A stretch of DNA of 64,000 nucleotides from Silvimonas soli (GCF_030035605.1 NZ_CP106736.1:496001-560000), one strand, 5' to 3'. Shown: positions 26,045 to 34,610, counted from the stretch's first letter. Numbers and translations are program-made. The notes: a model not told the origin generated them from the letters alone.

Positions 26045-27322
26045 ATGACCCGTACCATCAACTGGAGCAAGCTGATCATCAGCTTGCTGGCATTACTGCT
26101 GCTTGCCCCGGCGGCGCAGCCACGTATGCCAATAATGAATCCGTACCAGTTGCATCCGCTGCGGGACGTTAAAGGCACCTCCACGCAAGGCTCTCCGGAG
26201 CAAATGATTGTTGCCGCAATCGACGCCATCCGCGACAACCGGATGGCCGATGCGCGCGCGACAGTGGATGCACTGCTCACCAAAGAACCCAATTACCGCT
26301 TGGCGTATCTGCTTTCTGCAGATCTGTACGCCATGCAGGCCGAGCCATTGGCTACCATCGGCGGCGCGGCGCCAGCCATCAATACCGACAAGCTGGAAGA
26401 CTTGCGACGTGAGGCCTTGGTCAGAATAAAACGGCAAGCTGCGCCACCGCCGCTCAATCAGCTGCCAGCGCAGCTGATTGCTTTTTCGGCAAAACAGAAA
26501 TACGCGATTCTGGTCGATGCCTCCAGCTCGCGCCTGTTTGTATTTGAAAACCACGATGGCACACCGAAATACGTCACCGATCACTATGTAACCGTGGGCA
26601 AGCTGGGTACTGAAAAACAGCGAGAAGGCGATCAGCGCACTCCCCTCGGCGTTTATTTTGTGGATAGCCACATGTCGCGCCCGCAGCTGGACAAGACTTT
26701 TGGCACACAAGCCGATTTGTATGGCGTAGGCGCCTGGCCGATTTCGTATCCCAACGAGATGGATAAACGCGAGGGCCGCACCGGCCACGGCATCTGGTTG
26801 CATGGCAGCCCGTCTGAGACCTACTCGCGGGCACCGCAGGCTTCCAATGGCTGCGTGGTACTGACCAATCCGGAAATGCTCAATGTGTCTGACTTTTTGC
26901 AGATTGGCACCACACCTGTAGTCATCGTGCCAAAGGTGGAATGGCTGTCAGCCGCAGAATGGCAAGAACGCCATCAGGCCGCGTTGCATTTACTGGATAA
27001 CTGGCGCGAGTCGTGGCAGTCCCTCAATCTGCCGCATTATCTGAATTACTACAGCAAAGACTTTACGACCGGCGACGGGCAGACACTGGCAAGCTGGAGC
27101 AAGCAGAAATCATCGCTGAAAGCTTCTCGCCAAAGCGCCCAAATTGATCTGAGCGAGGTCAGCCTGTTTAGCGGCGGCAAAAACGAAACCCTGGTTGCAA
27201 CTTTCGATCAGGATTATCGCAGCAACAATCTGGACAACCGTATGCGCAAGCGGCTCTACTGGCGTAACGAAGATGGCGCTGGCTGGAAGATTGTCTGGGA
27301 AGGTGCCGCTGCGAACGGTTGA
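26045..27322 (+). CDS. L,D-transpeptidase (YkuD) with NTF2-like C-terminal domain
   Basis: A 425-residue exported protein. A hydrophobic signal or anchor (about 8-25) is followed by a helical TPR-like region (50-100), a YkuD catalytic domain (about 150-297) and an NTF2-like domain (about 305-425). The active site is complete: HGSPSETYS with His253, and SNGCVVLTN with catalytic Cys270. Such enzymes cross-link peptidoglycan peptides or attach proteins to the wall in the periplasm. It is co-transcribed with the TPR protein before it (12-base gap) and shares its C-terminal domain. The strong hairpin at 27356-27403 ends the operon. Confidence 0.88.
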   Translation: MTRTINWSKLIISLLALLLLAPAAQPRMPIMNPYQLHPLRDVKGTSTQGSPEQMIVAAIDAIRDNRMADARATVDALLTKEPNYRLAYLLSADLYAMQAEPLATIGGAAPAINTDKLEDLRREALVRIKRQAAPPPLNQLPAQLIAFSAKQKYAILVDASSSRLFVFENHDGTPKYVTDHYVTVGKLGTEKQREGDQRTPLGVYFVDSHMSRPQLDKTFGTQADLYGVGAWPISYPNEMDKREGRTGHGIWLHGSPSETYSRAPQASNGCVVLTNPEMLNVSDFLQIGTTPVVIVPKVEWLSAAEWQERHQAALHLLDNWRESWQSLNLPHYLNYYSKDFTTGDGQTLASWSKQKSSLKASRQSAQIDLSEVSLFSGGKNETLVATFDQDYRSNNLDNRMRKRLYWRNEDGAGWKIVWEGAAANG

Positions 27323-27355
27323 TGAATGACGGTTTGCATCCGGCTGCAGCAGGCA

Positions 27356-27403
27356 CCGACAATAAAAAAAACCTCGCACATGGCGAGGTTTTTTTATTGT
27401 CGG
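27356..27403. terminator. Strong bidirectional terminator
   Basis: A nearly perfect inverted repeat of more than 40 bases: CCGACAAT, a run of A, CCTCGC, short loop, GCGAGG, a run of T, ATTGTCGG. It gives A-run/stem/U-run on both strands between convergent genes. Confidence 0.92.
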
Positions 27404-27426
27404 TAATAACCGCGTCGCCCTTGGCG

Positions 27427-28167
27427 TTACAAGGTCAGGCCACCAGTTACTTCAATAGCAGCGCCGTTGATATAGCTGGCCTCATCACTGGCGAGGAAAG
27501 CATACACATTGGCAATTTCTTCCGGCCGAGCCATCCGTTTCATCGGCACACGCTCTTCCATCGCCTGAATCACCTTTTCCGGCATGTCATGCAAGATAGG
27601 CGTAGCCACGAAGCCCGGGCAGACCGCATTGGCCCGAATACCCTTCTTGCCCAGCTCTTTGGCCCAGGTTTTCACAAAGCCAATCACACCAAATTTGGCT
27701 GCAGCGTAATTAGTCTGGCCAAAATTGCCGTAGACCCCAACCACTGAAGAAGCATTCAGAATGACACCACTGCCCTGCTCAATCATGGTGTCGACCACAG
27801 CCTTGGTGCAGTTGTAGACACCCTTGAGATTGATGTCGATTACGCGATCAAACTGCTCATCACTCATCTTGTACAACTGGGCATCTGCAACAATGCCGGC
27901 GTTATTGACCAGAACATCGATCCGGCCAAAACGGGCTTTGACCCCGGCAACCATTTCGGCGATTTGTCCTTTGTTGGTCACATCAACCAAAAAACCTGCC
28001 GCTTGCGCGCCACTGGCCACAAGCTCGGAAACCACTTGGTCCACCCCAGCCGAATTGACATCACAGACCACCACTTTTGCGCCTTCAGCCGCAAATTTCA
28101 CAGCGGTAGCATGGCCAATGCCGCTGGCACTGCCGGTGATAATGGCAACTTTGTCTTTTAGCTTCAT
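27427..28167 (-). CDS. 3-oxoacyl-ACP reductase-like SDR (FabG/PhaB-like)
   Basis: A 246-residue short-chain dehydrogenase. The cofactor motif TGSASGIGHATA (11-22), NNAGI (about 87-91), catalytic Ser in ILNASSVVG, the YAAAK active site (Tyr-x-x-x-Lys at about 154-158) and the C-terminal INGAAIEVTGGLTL are all present. It fits 3-oxoacyl-ACP or acetoacetyl-CoA reductases. There is no fatty-acid gene cluster around it, so the main fabG of the genome is probably elsewhere and this is a paralogue. It stands alone. Confidence 0.85.
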   Translation of the reverse strand: MKLKDKVAIITGSASGIGHATAVKFAAEGAKVVVCDVNSAGVDQVVSELVASGAQAAGFLVDVTNKGQIAEMVAGVKARFGRIDVLVNNAGIVADAQLYKMSDEQFDRVIDINLKGVYNCTKAVVDTMIEQGSGVILNASSVVGVYGNFGQTNYAAAKFGVIGFVKTWAKELGKKGIRANAVCPGFVATPILHDMPEKVIQAMEERVPMKRMARPEEIANVYAFLASDEASYINGAAIEVTGGLTL

Positions 28168-28321
28168 CGAATAGCTCCTGCTGACTTATACATGTGCCGC
28201 CGCGCTGTACCGAAGATGTCTGACGGGTTTCAGCGCGCAGCAGCTAACGCACCCATGCGCGCTTCTCATAAGGACTAGCATAGCGCGCGTTGTGCGTTGC
28301 AACAATGAAAAATCGATGAGT

Positions 28322-28339
28322 TGAGCCCGAACGGGCTCA
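28322..28339 (-). terminator. Possible weak terminator of the DUF3579 gene
   Basis: A 7-bp stem (TGAGCCC/GGGCTCA) with a GAAC loop lies 15 bases past the stop. A U-rich stretch follows only after a gap on the minus strand. Confidence 0.45.
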
Positions 28340-28353
28340 GAGGGGAAACAGAA

Positions 28354-28689
28354 TTAGCCAGCTTTGGGAGCGGCTTCGGCTTGGGCCGATTCAGCTTGTT
28401 GCTGTTCAATCAGTGTCCGGCAGTCGACCACGCGCAAATCATTGTCGCGGGCAAATGCCATGATGAATTCAAAAACACGGGGATCGAGCTTTTCCAGTTG
28501 TTTGTCTACAGCCACGCAACGCACACCGTCCATCACCATGGGGCGGACATATGGCGCGTAGGAAAGCTTTTGATCAAAACCAAAGGTAGAAAGAATACCG
28601 GAAAGACGCTCCGCCCAGTCGCTAGGCCGGAACTGGCGCCCGTCGCTGGTGATCCCCTGAATGACGATTTCGTATGGATTACAGATCAT
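28354..28689 (-). CDS. DUF3579 family protein
   Basis: A 111-residue cytosolic protein without signal or membrane segment. The sequence (MICNPYEIVIQGITSDGRQF, then SDWAERLSGILSTFG, YAPYVRPMVMDGVRCVAV) matches what I know as DUF3579, a betaproteobacterial family of unknown function often found beside argF. It ends in an Ala/Gln/Glu-rich tail. It is divergent from argF across 269 bases that carry a perfect palindrome close to its own start. Confidence 0.8.
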   Translation of the reverse strand: MICNPYEIVIQGITSDGRQFRPSDWAERLSGILSTFGFDQKLSYAPYVRPMVMDGVRCVAVDKQLEKLDPRVFEFIMAFARDNDLRVVDCRTLIEQQQAESAQAEAAPKAG

Positions 28690-28714
28690 GTGTATAAGGG
28701 AAAGCGTTATGGAG

Positions 28715-28735
28715 CACGTTTAAAACGTGATTATA
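28715..28735 (-). promoter_or_regulatory. TATAAT box and perfect palindrome before the DUF3579 gene
   Basis: A 15-base palindrome, CACGTTT-A-AAACGTG (28715-28729), abuts a minus-strand TATAAT (28730-28735), placing it at the expected transcription start. I see no good -35. The palindrome does not look like an ArgR box. The rest of the 28690-28958 gap shows no gene. Confidence 0.45.
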
Positions 28736-28958
28736 TCGTAGCCAGTGTTGCAGTGCATCGATTTGTCACAAGGTTAAGCGATTTTACAGTTCAATCGCGT
28801 GGATACCAAGCGCTGATCCGTACGACATGATCATCGGCAGGCACGACGAAAAATCAATACGCATGCACGTCAGGGCTTGCCACCCAGCCACTGCACGCAC
28901 AATAATGGTTGTTTTTTCAAACAATTGCGGCCTCACTCGGTCGGCAAAAGCGTGCCCC

Positions 28959-29873
28959 ATGCGACACTATTTGCAGTTCAAGGATTTCTCCCGCGACGAA
29001 TACCAGTATCTCTTCAAGCGCGCCCGCGTATTGAAGCAGAAACTGCGCGCCGGTGAGTTGTATCAGCCCCTGGTAGGCCGCGTTCTGGCGATGATTTTTG
29101 AAAAATCCTCGACCCGTACCCGAGTGTCCTTTGAAGCTGGCATGTCCCAGTTGGGCGGCCACGCCATGTTCATGGCCTCCAAAGATACGCAACTCGGCCG
29201 AGGCGAACCCATTGAAGACGTCGCACAAGTCATCAGTCGCATGACCGACATCGTCATGGTGCGCACCTTTGAGCAGAGCATCATTGAGCGCTTTGCCGAA
29301 AACTCCAAAGTGCCGGTCATAAATGGCCTGACCAACGAATACCACCCCTGCCAGATCATGGCCGACATCTTCACGTATGAAGAGCGTTTCGGTTCTATCG
29401 AAGGCAAAACTGTCGCCTGGATTGGTGATAGCAACAACGTCAGCCGCACCTGGCTGCAAGCGGCCAAAATCTTCAATTTCAAATTGAACCTAGCCTGCCC
29501 TCGCGGTTATGAAATGACCGTGCTGGATGGCGAGACTTATGGCCCGGAACATTTCGAGCAATTTCGCGACCCGTTTGACGCCGCAAAGGGCGCAGACGTC
29601 ATCACTACCGACGTCAGCGTATCAATGGGCTACGAGCGCGAAACCCTGCAACGCAAGAAGGACTTCCTCAATTATCGCGTGACCGAAAAATTGATGGCTC
29701 ACGCCAGTTCAGAGGCCGCTTTCCTGCATTGCCTGCCAGCGCATCGCGGCGAAGAAGTCGATCCAGAAGTCATCGACGGCCCGCAATCGCTGGTTTGGGA
29801 TGAAGCGGAAAACCGCATGCACACCCAGAAAGCCGTGATCGAATTTTTGTTGCTGGGTGAATTGAAGGACTGA
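28959..29873 (+). CDS. argF: Ornithine carbamoyltransferase
   Basis: A 304-residue enzyme of arginine biosynthesis making citrulline from ornithine and carbamoyl phosphate. Carbamoyl-phosphate motif SSTRTRVSFE (about 49-58), the HPCQIMAD motif (about 132-139), the ornithine-binding stretch TDVSVSMGYE, and catalytic HCLPAHRGEE (about 263-272) are all present. I chose the ATG at 28959 (MRHYLQFKDFSRDEY), which fits the family start; the longer frame adds 44 unlikely residues. A LeuE-like exporter begins one base after its stop, and argG follows. Confidence 0.95.
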   Translation: MRHYLQFKDFSRDEYQYLFKRARVLKQKLRAGELYQPLVGRVLAMIFEKSSTRTRVSFEAGMSQLGGHAMFMASKDTQLGRGEPIEDVAQVISRMTDIVMVRTFEQSIIERFAENSKVPVINGLTNEYHPCQIMADIFTYEERFGSIEGKTVAWIGDSNNVSRTWLQAAKIFNFKLNLACPRGYEMTVLDGETYGPEHFEQFRDPFDAAKGADVITTDVSVSMGYERETLQRKKDFLNYRVTEKLMAHASSEAAFLHCLPAHRGEEVDPEVIDGPQSLVWDEAENRMHTQKAVIEFLLLGELKD

Positions 29874-29874
29874 A

Positions 29875-30498
29875 GTGCTAGGGATTACCGACCCACTTAC
29901 TTATCTGGCCGGGGCCACCGCCATCATTCTGATGCCTGGTCCCAATTCCTTGTTTGCGCTCTCCGTGGCTTCACGGCGCGGAACGCAAGCGGGGTTCGCC
30001 GCCGCCGCCGGGATTTTCACCGGTGATCTGATCTTGATGCTCGCCGCTGCGCTGGGTGTGGCATCATTGATGCATGCTTATCCGGTTGCGTTCGACGTTG
30101 TACGCTACGCCGGTGCTGCATATCTGGCCTGGCTGGGCGTCAAGCTCTTGCTGGCCAAAAGCAACAAGCAGGCTGAAATGTCCCACGTGGATGTGCCAGC
30201 CCGCCATATTTATCGCCAGGCGGTGTCGATTTCGCTGGTGAATGTCAAAGCCATCATTTTTTTCATGGCTTTCTTTCCCCAGTTTGTCGATCCATCGTAT
30301 TCGCACATCTGGCTGACCTTCGGTGCCCTCGGCATCACTGTGCAAATTTTGAGTTTGTCGTATCTCAGTTTTCTGATTCTGGCTGGAGCCAACATTGCCA
30401 GGAAGTTGTCTGGCCGCGCCTGGATTGGCGCGCTGTTGCGCCGACTGACTGGTGTGCTGTTCCTGAGTTTTGGCGCGCGCCTGGCGCTAGGCCGATGA
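29875..30498 (+). CDS. LeuE-like LysE/RhtB-family amino-acid exporter
   Basis: A 207-residue inner-membrane protein with about six hydrophobic helices and the family signature ILMPGPNSLFALSVASRRG near residues 18-36. The closest well-known relative by pattern is LeuE (leucine efflux). The start is a GTG one base after the argF stop (TGA-A-GTG) with AGGAC upstream, so it is translated with argF. Placement between argF and argG suggests export of arginine, citrulline or a related amino acid, which is inference. Confidence 0.85.
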   Translation: MLGITDPLTYLAGATAIILMPGPNSLFALSVASRRGTQAGFAAAAGIFTGDLILMLAAALGVASLMHAYPVAFDVVRYAGAAYLAWLGVKLLLAKSNKQAEMSHVDVPARHIYRQAVSISLVNVKAIIFFMAFFPQFVDPSYSHIWLTFGALGITVQILSLSYLSFLILAGANIARKLSGRAWIGALLRRLTGVLFLSFGARLALGR

Positions 30499-30608
30499 CC
30501 CGTTTTACCCGTCGGTCATAGCGATATATTGCGCTAAAATACTGGTCTGAAAATTTGAACTGAAATCGACATCACCTACTGATCCAACTTGCCTCATCGG
30601 GGATTCCC

Positions 30609-31826
30609 ATGTCTGACGTAAAGAAAGTAGTGCTCGCCTACTCTGGCGGTCTTGATACCTCGGTCATTTTGAAATGGCTGCAGGACACCTACCAATGTGA
30701 AGTGGTGACATTCACTGCTGACTTGGGCCAGGGCGAAGAACTTGAACCGGCACGACAAAAAGCGCTGCAGTTCGGCATCAAACCAGAGCACATCTTTATC
30801 GATGACTTGCGCGAAGAGTTCACCCGCGATTTCGTCTTCCCGATGTTCCGCGCCAATGCGCTGTACGAAGGCGAATACCTGCTGGGCACTTCCATCGCCC
30901 GTCCGCTGATCGCAAAACGTCAGATTGAAATCGCCAATGCCACCAACGCCGATGCAGTCAGTCATGGTGCAACCGGCAAGGGCAACGACCAGGTTCGCTT
31001 TGAACTGGGTTATTACGCACTCAAGCCAGGCGTGAAAGTGATCGCCCCGTGGCGTGAATGGGATCTGCTGAGCCGCGAAAAACTGCTGGCCTATGCCGAA
31101 ACCAACAAGATTCCGGTCGACATGAAGCACAAGAACGGCGGCGCGCCGTACTCCATGGACGCCAACCTGTTGCACATCTCGTTTGAAGGTCGCCACCTGG
31201 AAGACCCGAAAGCGGCTGCGGAAGAAAGCATGTGGCGCTGGACCGTGGCGCCGGAAGATGCGCCTGACACACCACAATTCATTGATCTCGAATACGAAAA
31301 GGGCGACGTGGTTGCCATTGACGGCGTGCGCCTGTCGCCAGCCCAAGTGTTGACCAAGCTGAACGAACTGGGCGGCAAGCACGGCATCGGTCGACTGGAC
31401 CTGGTCGAAAACCGTTACGTGGGCATGAAGAGCCGTGGTTGCTACGAAACCCCGGGCGGCACCATTTTGCTCAAGGCTCACCGTGGCATTGAGTCGATCA
31501 CCCTGGATCGTGAAGTTGCGCATCTGAAAGATGATCTGATGCCCCGCTACGCCAGCCTGGTCTACAACGGCTACTGGTGGGCACCAGAACGCAAAGCACT
31601 GCAAGTGCTGATCGACCACACCCAGGAACGCGTCAACGGCTGGGTACGCCTCAAGCTGTACAAAGGCTCGGTTTCGGTGGTGGCACGTGACTCAAAAGAC
31701 ACGCTGTTCGACCAGACCATTGCCACCTTTGATGATGACGGCGGCGCCTATAACCAGGCTGATGCTGGCGGCTTTATCAAGCTGAACGCCCTGCGCCTGC
31801 GCATTGCGGCGCGTAAGGGCCGTTAA
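30609..31826 (+). CDS. argG: Argininosuccinate synthase
   Basis: A 405-residue cytosolic enzyme that joins citrulline and aspartate with ATP. The PP-loop ATP motif VLAYSGGLDTSVILKWL lies at 8-24. Citrulline/aspartate-binding regions include GATGKGNDQVRFELGYYAL (about 119-137) and NRYVGMKSRGCYETPGG. The length and sequence fit the long-studied bacterial group. It lies about 110 bases after the exporter gene and completes the citrulline-to-argininosuccinate step after argF. Confidence 0.96.
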   Translation: MSDVKKVVLAYSGGLDTSVILKWLQDTYQCEVVTFTADLGQGEELEPARQKALQFGIKPEHIFIDDLREEFTRDFVFPMFRANALYEGEYLLGTSIARPLIAKRQIEIANATNADAVSHGATGKGNDQVRFELGYYALKPGVKVIAPWREWDLLSREKLLAYAETNKIPVDMKHKNGGAPYSMDANLLHISFEGRHLEDPKAAAEESMWRWTVAPEDAPDTPQFIDLEYEKGDVVAIDGVRLSPAQVLTKLNELGGKHGIGRLDLVENRYVGMKSRGCYETPGGTILLKAHRGIESITLDREVAHLKDDLMPRYASLVYNGYWWAPERKALQVLIDHTQERVNGWVRLKLYKGSVSVVARDSKDTLFDQTIATFDDDGGAYNQADAGGFIKLNALRLRIAARKGR

Positions 31827-31880
31827 TCTGTACGCTGGTCGCAAGGCCAGCATGCAAGATGAAGCGGTTCAGTAAATCCG

Positions 31881-31918
31881 ATCAGGCCGGCACATTACGA
31901 GCCGGCCTGATTGTTGTT
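31881..31918 (+). terminator. Terminator of argG
   Basis: An 11-bp stem (ATCAGGCCGGC) with a 9-base loop followed by TTGTTGTT. It lies 55 bases after the argG stop. Confidence 0.7.
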
Positions 31919-31962
31919 GCCTCATCTCGAGACACAGTAATCAACGAAGCATCCGGCCTGCC

Positions 31963-32190
31963 ATGTCCATACTTGATCCCATTCTGAAAATGCCCGAGGA
32001 CACGTTTGATACGCTGTCCGTTTCCATACTGGTCACCGGCCTCATCATCTATATGGGCTTCATCATTTATCGCATGGCCAAGGATTCACAAGCAGGCAAA
32101 TTCGGCACCATCATCCTGTTTTTTGTGCTCGGATTCGGCATGTTGGGCTTCATCATCAAAACCGTTTTGACCGAAGTGCTGCAAAAATAA
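31963..32190 (+). CDS. DUF2788 family small membrane protein
   Basis: A 75-residue protein with two transmembrane helices (VSILVTGLIIYMGFIIYRMA and FGTIILFFVLGFGMLGFIIK) joined by a short basic loop (KDSQAGK). Size and spacing fit DUF2788, a family of unknown function in beta- and gammaproteobacteria. It is followed 35 bases later by ppnP, probably on the same transcript. Confidence 0.75.
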   Translation: MSILDPILKMPEDTFDTLSVSILVTGLIIYMGFIIYRMAKDSQAGKFGTIILFFVLGFGMLGFIIKTVLTEVLQK

Positions 32191-32225
32191 GGCAGCCACA
32201 CCACCCTTCCTGGAGCAATTCCTTC

Positions 32226-32549
32226 ATGAGCCAGCAACCCCAGCAGTTCGATAACGTATCCGTGGCAAAACAAGCCAATGTCTATTTTGACGGCAAGTGC
32301 GTTTCGCATAGCCTGACTCTGGCAGACGGCACCAAAAAAAGTGTGGGCGTGATCCTGCCGTCCGCCCTGGTATTCAACACCGGCGCACCTGAAATCATGG
32401 AACTGATTGCAGGTAAGTGTGCCGTCAAACTGGCAGGCGAAAGCGAAGCACGCGTTTACTCTGGCGGCGAGTCTTTCAACGTACCGGGCAATTCGAGTTT
32501 CGATATCGAAACACTCGAAACCCTGCATTACGTTTGCCATTTCGGCTAA
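32226..32549 (+). CDS. ppnP: Pyrimidine/purine nucleoside phosphorylase PpnP
   Basis: A 107-residue cupin-fold enzyme (formerly DUF1255/YaiE) that cleaves nucleosides with phosphate to free base and ribose-1-phosphate. Recognisable segments are FDNVSVAKQANVYFDGKCVS, VGVILPSALVFNTGAPEIME and the closing FNVPGNSSFDIETLETLHYV. The length is close to E. coli PpnP (94), with a slightly longer N-terminus. A strong terminator follows. Confidence 0.9.
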   Translation: MSQQPQQFDNVSVAKQANVYFDGKCVSHSLTLADGTKKSVGVILPSALVFNTGAPEIMELIAGKCAVKLAGESEARVYSGGESFNVPGNSSFDIETLETLHYVCHFG

Positions 32550-32567
32550 GCCGTAATCGCGATCCAG

Positions 32568-32602
32568 CGCCCGTACCGACACGGTTGGTACGGGCGTTTT
32601 TT
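32568..32602 (+). terminator. Rho-independent terminator of ppnP
   Basis: A 10-bp GC-rich stem (CGCCCGTACC/GGTACGGGCG) followed by six T. Confidence 0.92.
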
Positions 32603-32622
32603 ACAAAGAACAACCGACCCTC

Positions 32623-33153
32623 ATGACGACCATTGTTACCCACGCCCTGGTTGCTGCGACAATTGTGCGGACCTTACCCGCGCACTGGCGTAGCCGCTCG
32701 CTTTATCTGCTGGCCATGTCTGGCTCAATGGCACCGGACCTGGACACACTGGGTTTTCGTTTTGGCGTTGCTTATGGCAGCGACTTTGGTCACCGCGGCG
32801 CAACTCATTCCATCGTTTTTGCCATAACCCTAGGCCTGTTGCTGGCACTCTGGCAGCGCCAACGACACGGACCCCCGCTACTTCGCTGGTGGACAATCCT
32901 GACGCTCACCACGGTCACGCATTTGCTGCTGGATGCAGTCACTGACGGTGGCTTGGGCGTCGCCGCTTTGTGGCCGTTTAGCAGTACCCGATTTTTCTTT
33001 CCAGTGCATCCTGTGATGGTGTCGCCAATTGGCGCGCATTTCTTCAGTCACCGCGGAGTTGCGACACTCTGGAGCGAATTGGCCTGGGTCGGTCTGCCGT
33101 GTGCGATTATCTGGCTGGCACTGACACTTTGGCCGCGTCGTAAATATCGCTAG
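32623..33153 (+). CDS. YdjM-family inner-membrane metal-dependent hydrolase (DUF457)
   Basis: A 176-residue membrane protein with about four hydrophobic helices. It shows the family's conserved histidine/aspartate positions: THALVAATIV near the N-terminus, GSMAPDLDTLG, then HRGATHSIVFAI and THLLLDAVTDGG. E. coli YdjM is a membrane-bound member of the LexA regulon; I see no LexA-type box here, as the gene begins within 25 bases of the ppnP terminator. Substrate unknown. Confidence 0.8.
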   Translation: MTTIVTHALVAATIVRTLPAHWRSRSLYLLAMSGSMAPDLDTLGFRFGVAYGSDFGHRGATHSIVFAITLGLLLALWQRQRHGPPLLRWWTILTLTTVTHLLLDAVTDGGLGVAALWPFSSTRFFFPVHPVMVSPIGAHFFSHRGVATLWSELAWVGLPCAIIWLALTLWPRRKYR

Positions 33154-33193
33154 AATCGCCACTTGCCCGTGGCCCATCCGACAAAGCACCTAA

Positions 33194-33712
33194 ATGATCA
33201 ATCGAGCGTATGTGCAGTTGATGAGCAGCTACAATCGCTGGATGAATGAGCGCCTGTTGGCCATGGCCAATACTCTGGACGATGATGTTCGGCACGCCGA
33301 TCAAGGTGCGTTTTTCAAATCCGTCCATGGCACGCTGGATCATCTGATTCGCGGTGATCGCAACTGGCTGGCCCGCTTTAGCCAGCAACCCGCGCCGATT
33401 TTCCCCGCTGGGCATCTGGTCTGCGCCAGTTGGTCTGAACTGGTTGCGATGCGTCGACACATTGATGCCGAGATCGACCAATGGGCTGAGCGTGTCAGCG
33501 ATGACTGGCTGCAGCAGCCTTTCAAATGGCATAGCCCGATGTACCAGCGCGACCTGAACATGCCAGCGTGGATTGTGGTTACTCATTTTTTCAATCACCA
33601 GACCCATCATCGTGGTCAGCTGACGACTTTGTTATCGCAACTTGGCATTGACCCCGGCGTGACCGACCTCCCCATGTTGCCGGCGCTTGAGATAGATCCA
33701 TTTACGTTTTGA
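33194..33712 (+). CDS. DinB-family protein (four-helix putative metal-dependent enzyme)
   Basis: A 172-residue four-helix-bundle protein. The three metal-ligand histidines typical of DinB/YfiT proteins are visible: one in KSVHGTLDHLIRGD (about residue 45-49) and two in FFNHQTHHRGQLTTLL (about 133-140). Family members act as thiol-dependent S-transferases or are uncharacterised. This DinB is unrelated to the DNA polymerase of the same name. It lies between the YdjM-like gene and yajQ. Confidence 0.85.
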   Translation: MINRAYVQLMSSYNRWMNERLLAMANTLDDDVRHADQGAFFKSVHGTLDHLIRGDRNWLARFSQQPAPIFPAGHLVCASWSELVAMRRHIDAEIDQWAERVSDDWLQQPFKWHSPMYQRDLNMPAWIVVTHFFNHQTHHRGQLTTLLSQLGIDPGVTDLPMLPALEIDPFTF

Positions 33713-33749
33713 AATTGGCAACCCCCGAATTATTTAGCAGGAGAATCCC

Positions 33750-34235
33750 ATGCCCTCATTCGATATTGTTTCTGAAGTTAATGACGTTGAAGTGCGCAAT
33801 GCGCTGGAACAAACCAACAAAGAAGTGAGCACCCGCTTTGACTTCAAAGGCTCGGATGCGCGTGTAGACCAGGCAGAGAAGGTGCTGACCTTGTTTGCCG
33901 ATAACGACTTCCAGCTCGATCAAGTGAAAGACATTCTCACCGCCAAACTGACCAAGCGCGGCGTGGACATTCGCTGCCTGGATGAAGCCAAGAGCGAGAA
34001 GGTATCCGGCAACAAGGTCAAACAAGCGATCACCGTGCGTACCGGAATCAGCGGTGAAGAAGCCAAGAAGATCGTCAAGCTGATCAAGGACTCCAAACTC
34101 AAAGTCCAGGCCGCGATTCAAGGCGATGAAGTACGCGTCTCTGGCGCCAAGCGTGATCTGCTGCAGGAATGTATCGCGCTGGTGCGCAAATCGGTAACTG
34201 ACTATCCGGTGCAATTCCAGAACTTTCGTGACTGA
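33750..34235 (+). CDS. yajQ: YajQ-family nucleotide-binding protein
   Basis: A 161-residue cytosolic protein, the normal length for the family. The N-terminus MPSFDIVSEVNDVEVRNALE, followed by STRFDFKGSDA, is diagnostic, as is the closing VQFQNFRD. Some members bind cyclic di-GMP and act as transcription co-regulators. AGGAG lies upstream of the start. No partner gene is obvious. Confidence 0.93.
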   Translation: MPSFDIVSEVNDVEVRNALEQTNKEVSTRFDFKGSDARVDQAEKVLTLFADNDFQLDQVKDILTAKLTKRGVDIRCLDEAKSEKVSGNKVKQAITVRTGISGEEAKKIVKLIKDSKLKVQAAIQGDEVRVSGAKRDLLQECIALVRKSVTDYPVQFQNFRD

Positions 34236-34373
34236 AACAGCGGCAAACCGCTTTGCCGAAAATATGACATTTCGGTATTTGTGACCGCAACAAATTGACT
34301 GTCGTCAATATCAACTCAGCGCCGACCCGCCATGATCGTGTCATTACAAATTCGTTCTGGCAGGAGTCACATC

Positions 34374-34553
34374 ATGGAAAACACCCCTTGGGAAACGCTG
34401 TTTTTTTCTGATATTGGCCTGTTGAGCCTGTTCACGATTGGTTTCATTCTGGTGATGGCGGTGTATATCTTCTTGTTTGTTCGTCGCAATGTGATGAACG
34501 CTGTTGATCCGGACACCATCAAAAAAGAAGATCATCACCCGCAACACTCGTAA
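34374..34553 (+). CDS. DUF3149-like small membrane protein
   Basis: A 59-residue protein with one transmembrane helix (LLSLFTIGFILVMAVYIFLF) followed by a basic stretch (VRRNVMNA) and a His/Lys-rich tail. The N-terminal TPWETLFFSDIGL matches the short DUF3149 pattern I know from betaproteobacteria. The ATG at 34374 has AGGAG eight bases upstream, which favours it over an in-frame start 14 codons earlier. Function unknown. Confidence 0.75.
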   Translation: MENTPWETLFFSDIGLLSLFTIGFILVMAVYIFLFVRRNVMNAVDPDTIKKEDHHPQHS

Positions 34554-34565
34554 CGTTACAGTTAC

Positions 34566-34610
34566 GACCCATAAAAAAGACCAGCAAATTGCTGGTCTTT
34601 TTTATGGGTC
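34566..34610. terminator. Strong bidirectional terminator
   Basis: A perfect 21-bp inverted repeat (GACCCAT, A-run, GACCAGCA and complement) around a 3-base loop between convergent genes, giving U-runs on both strands. Confidence 0.95.

Noticed and set aside
30594..31619. 341-codon minus-strand frame
   Set aside because: It is antisense to argG, which is unmistakable. Composition is random-like and Phe/Gln/His-rich.
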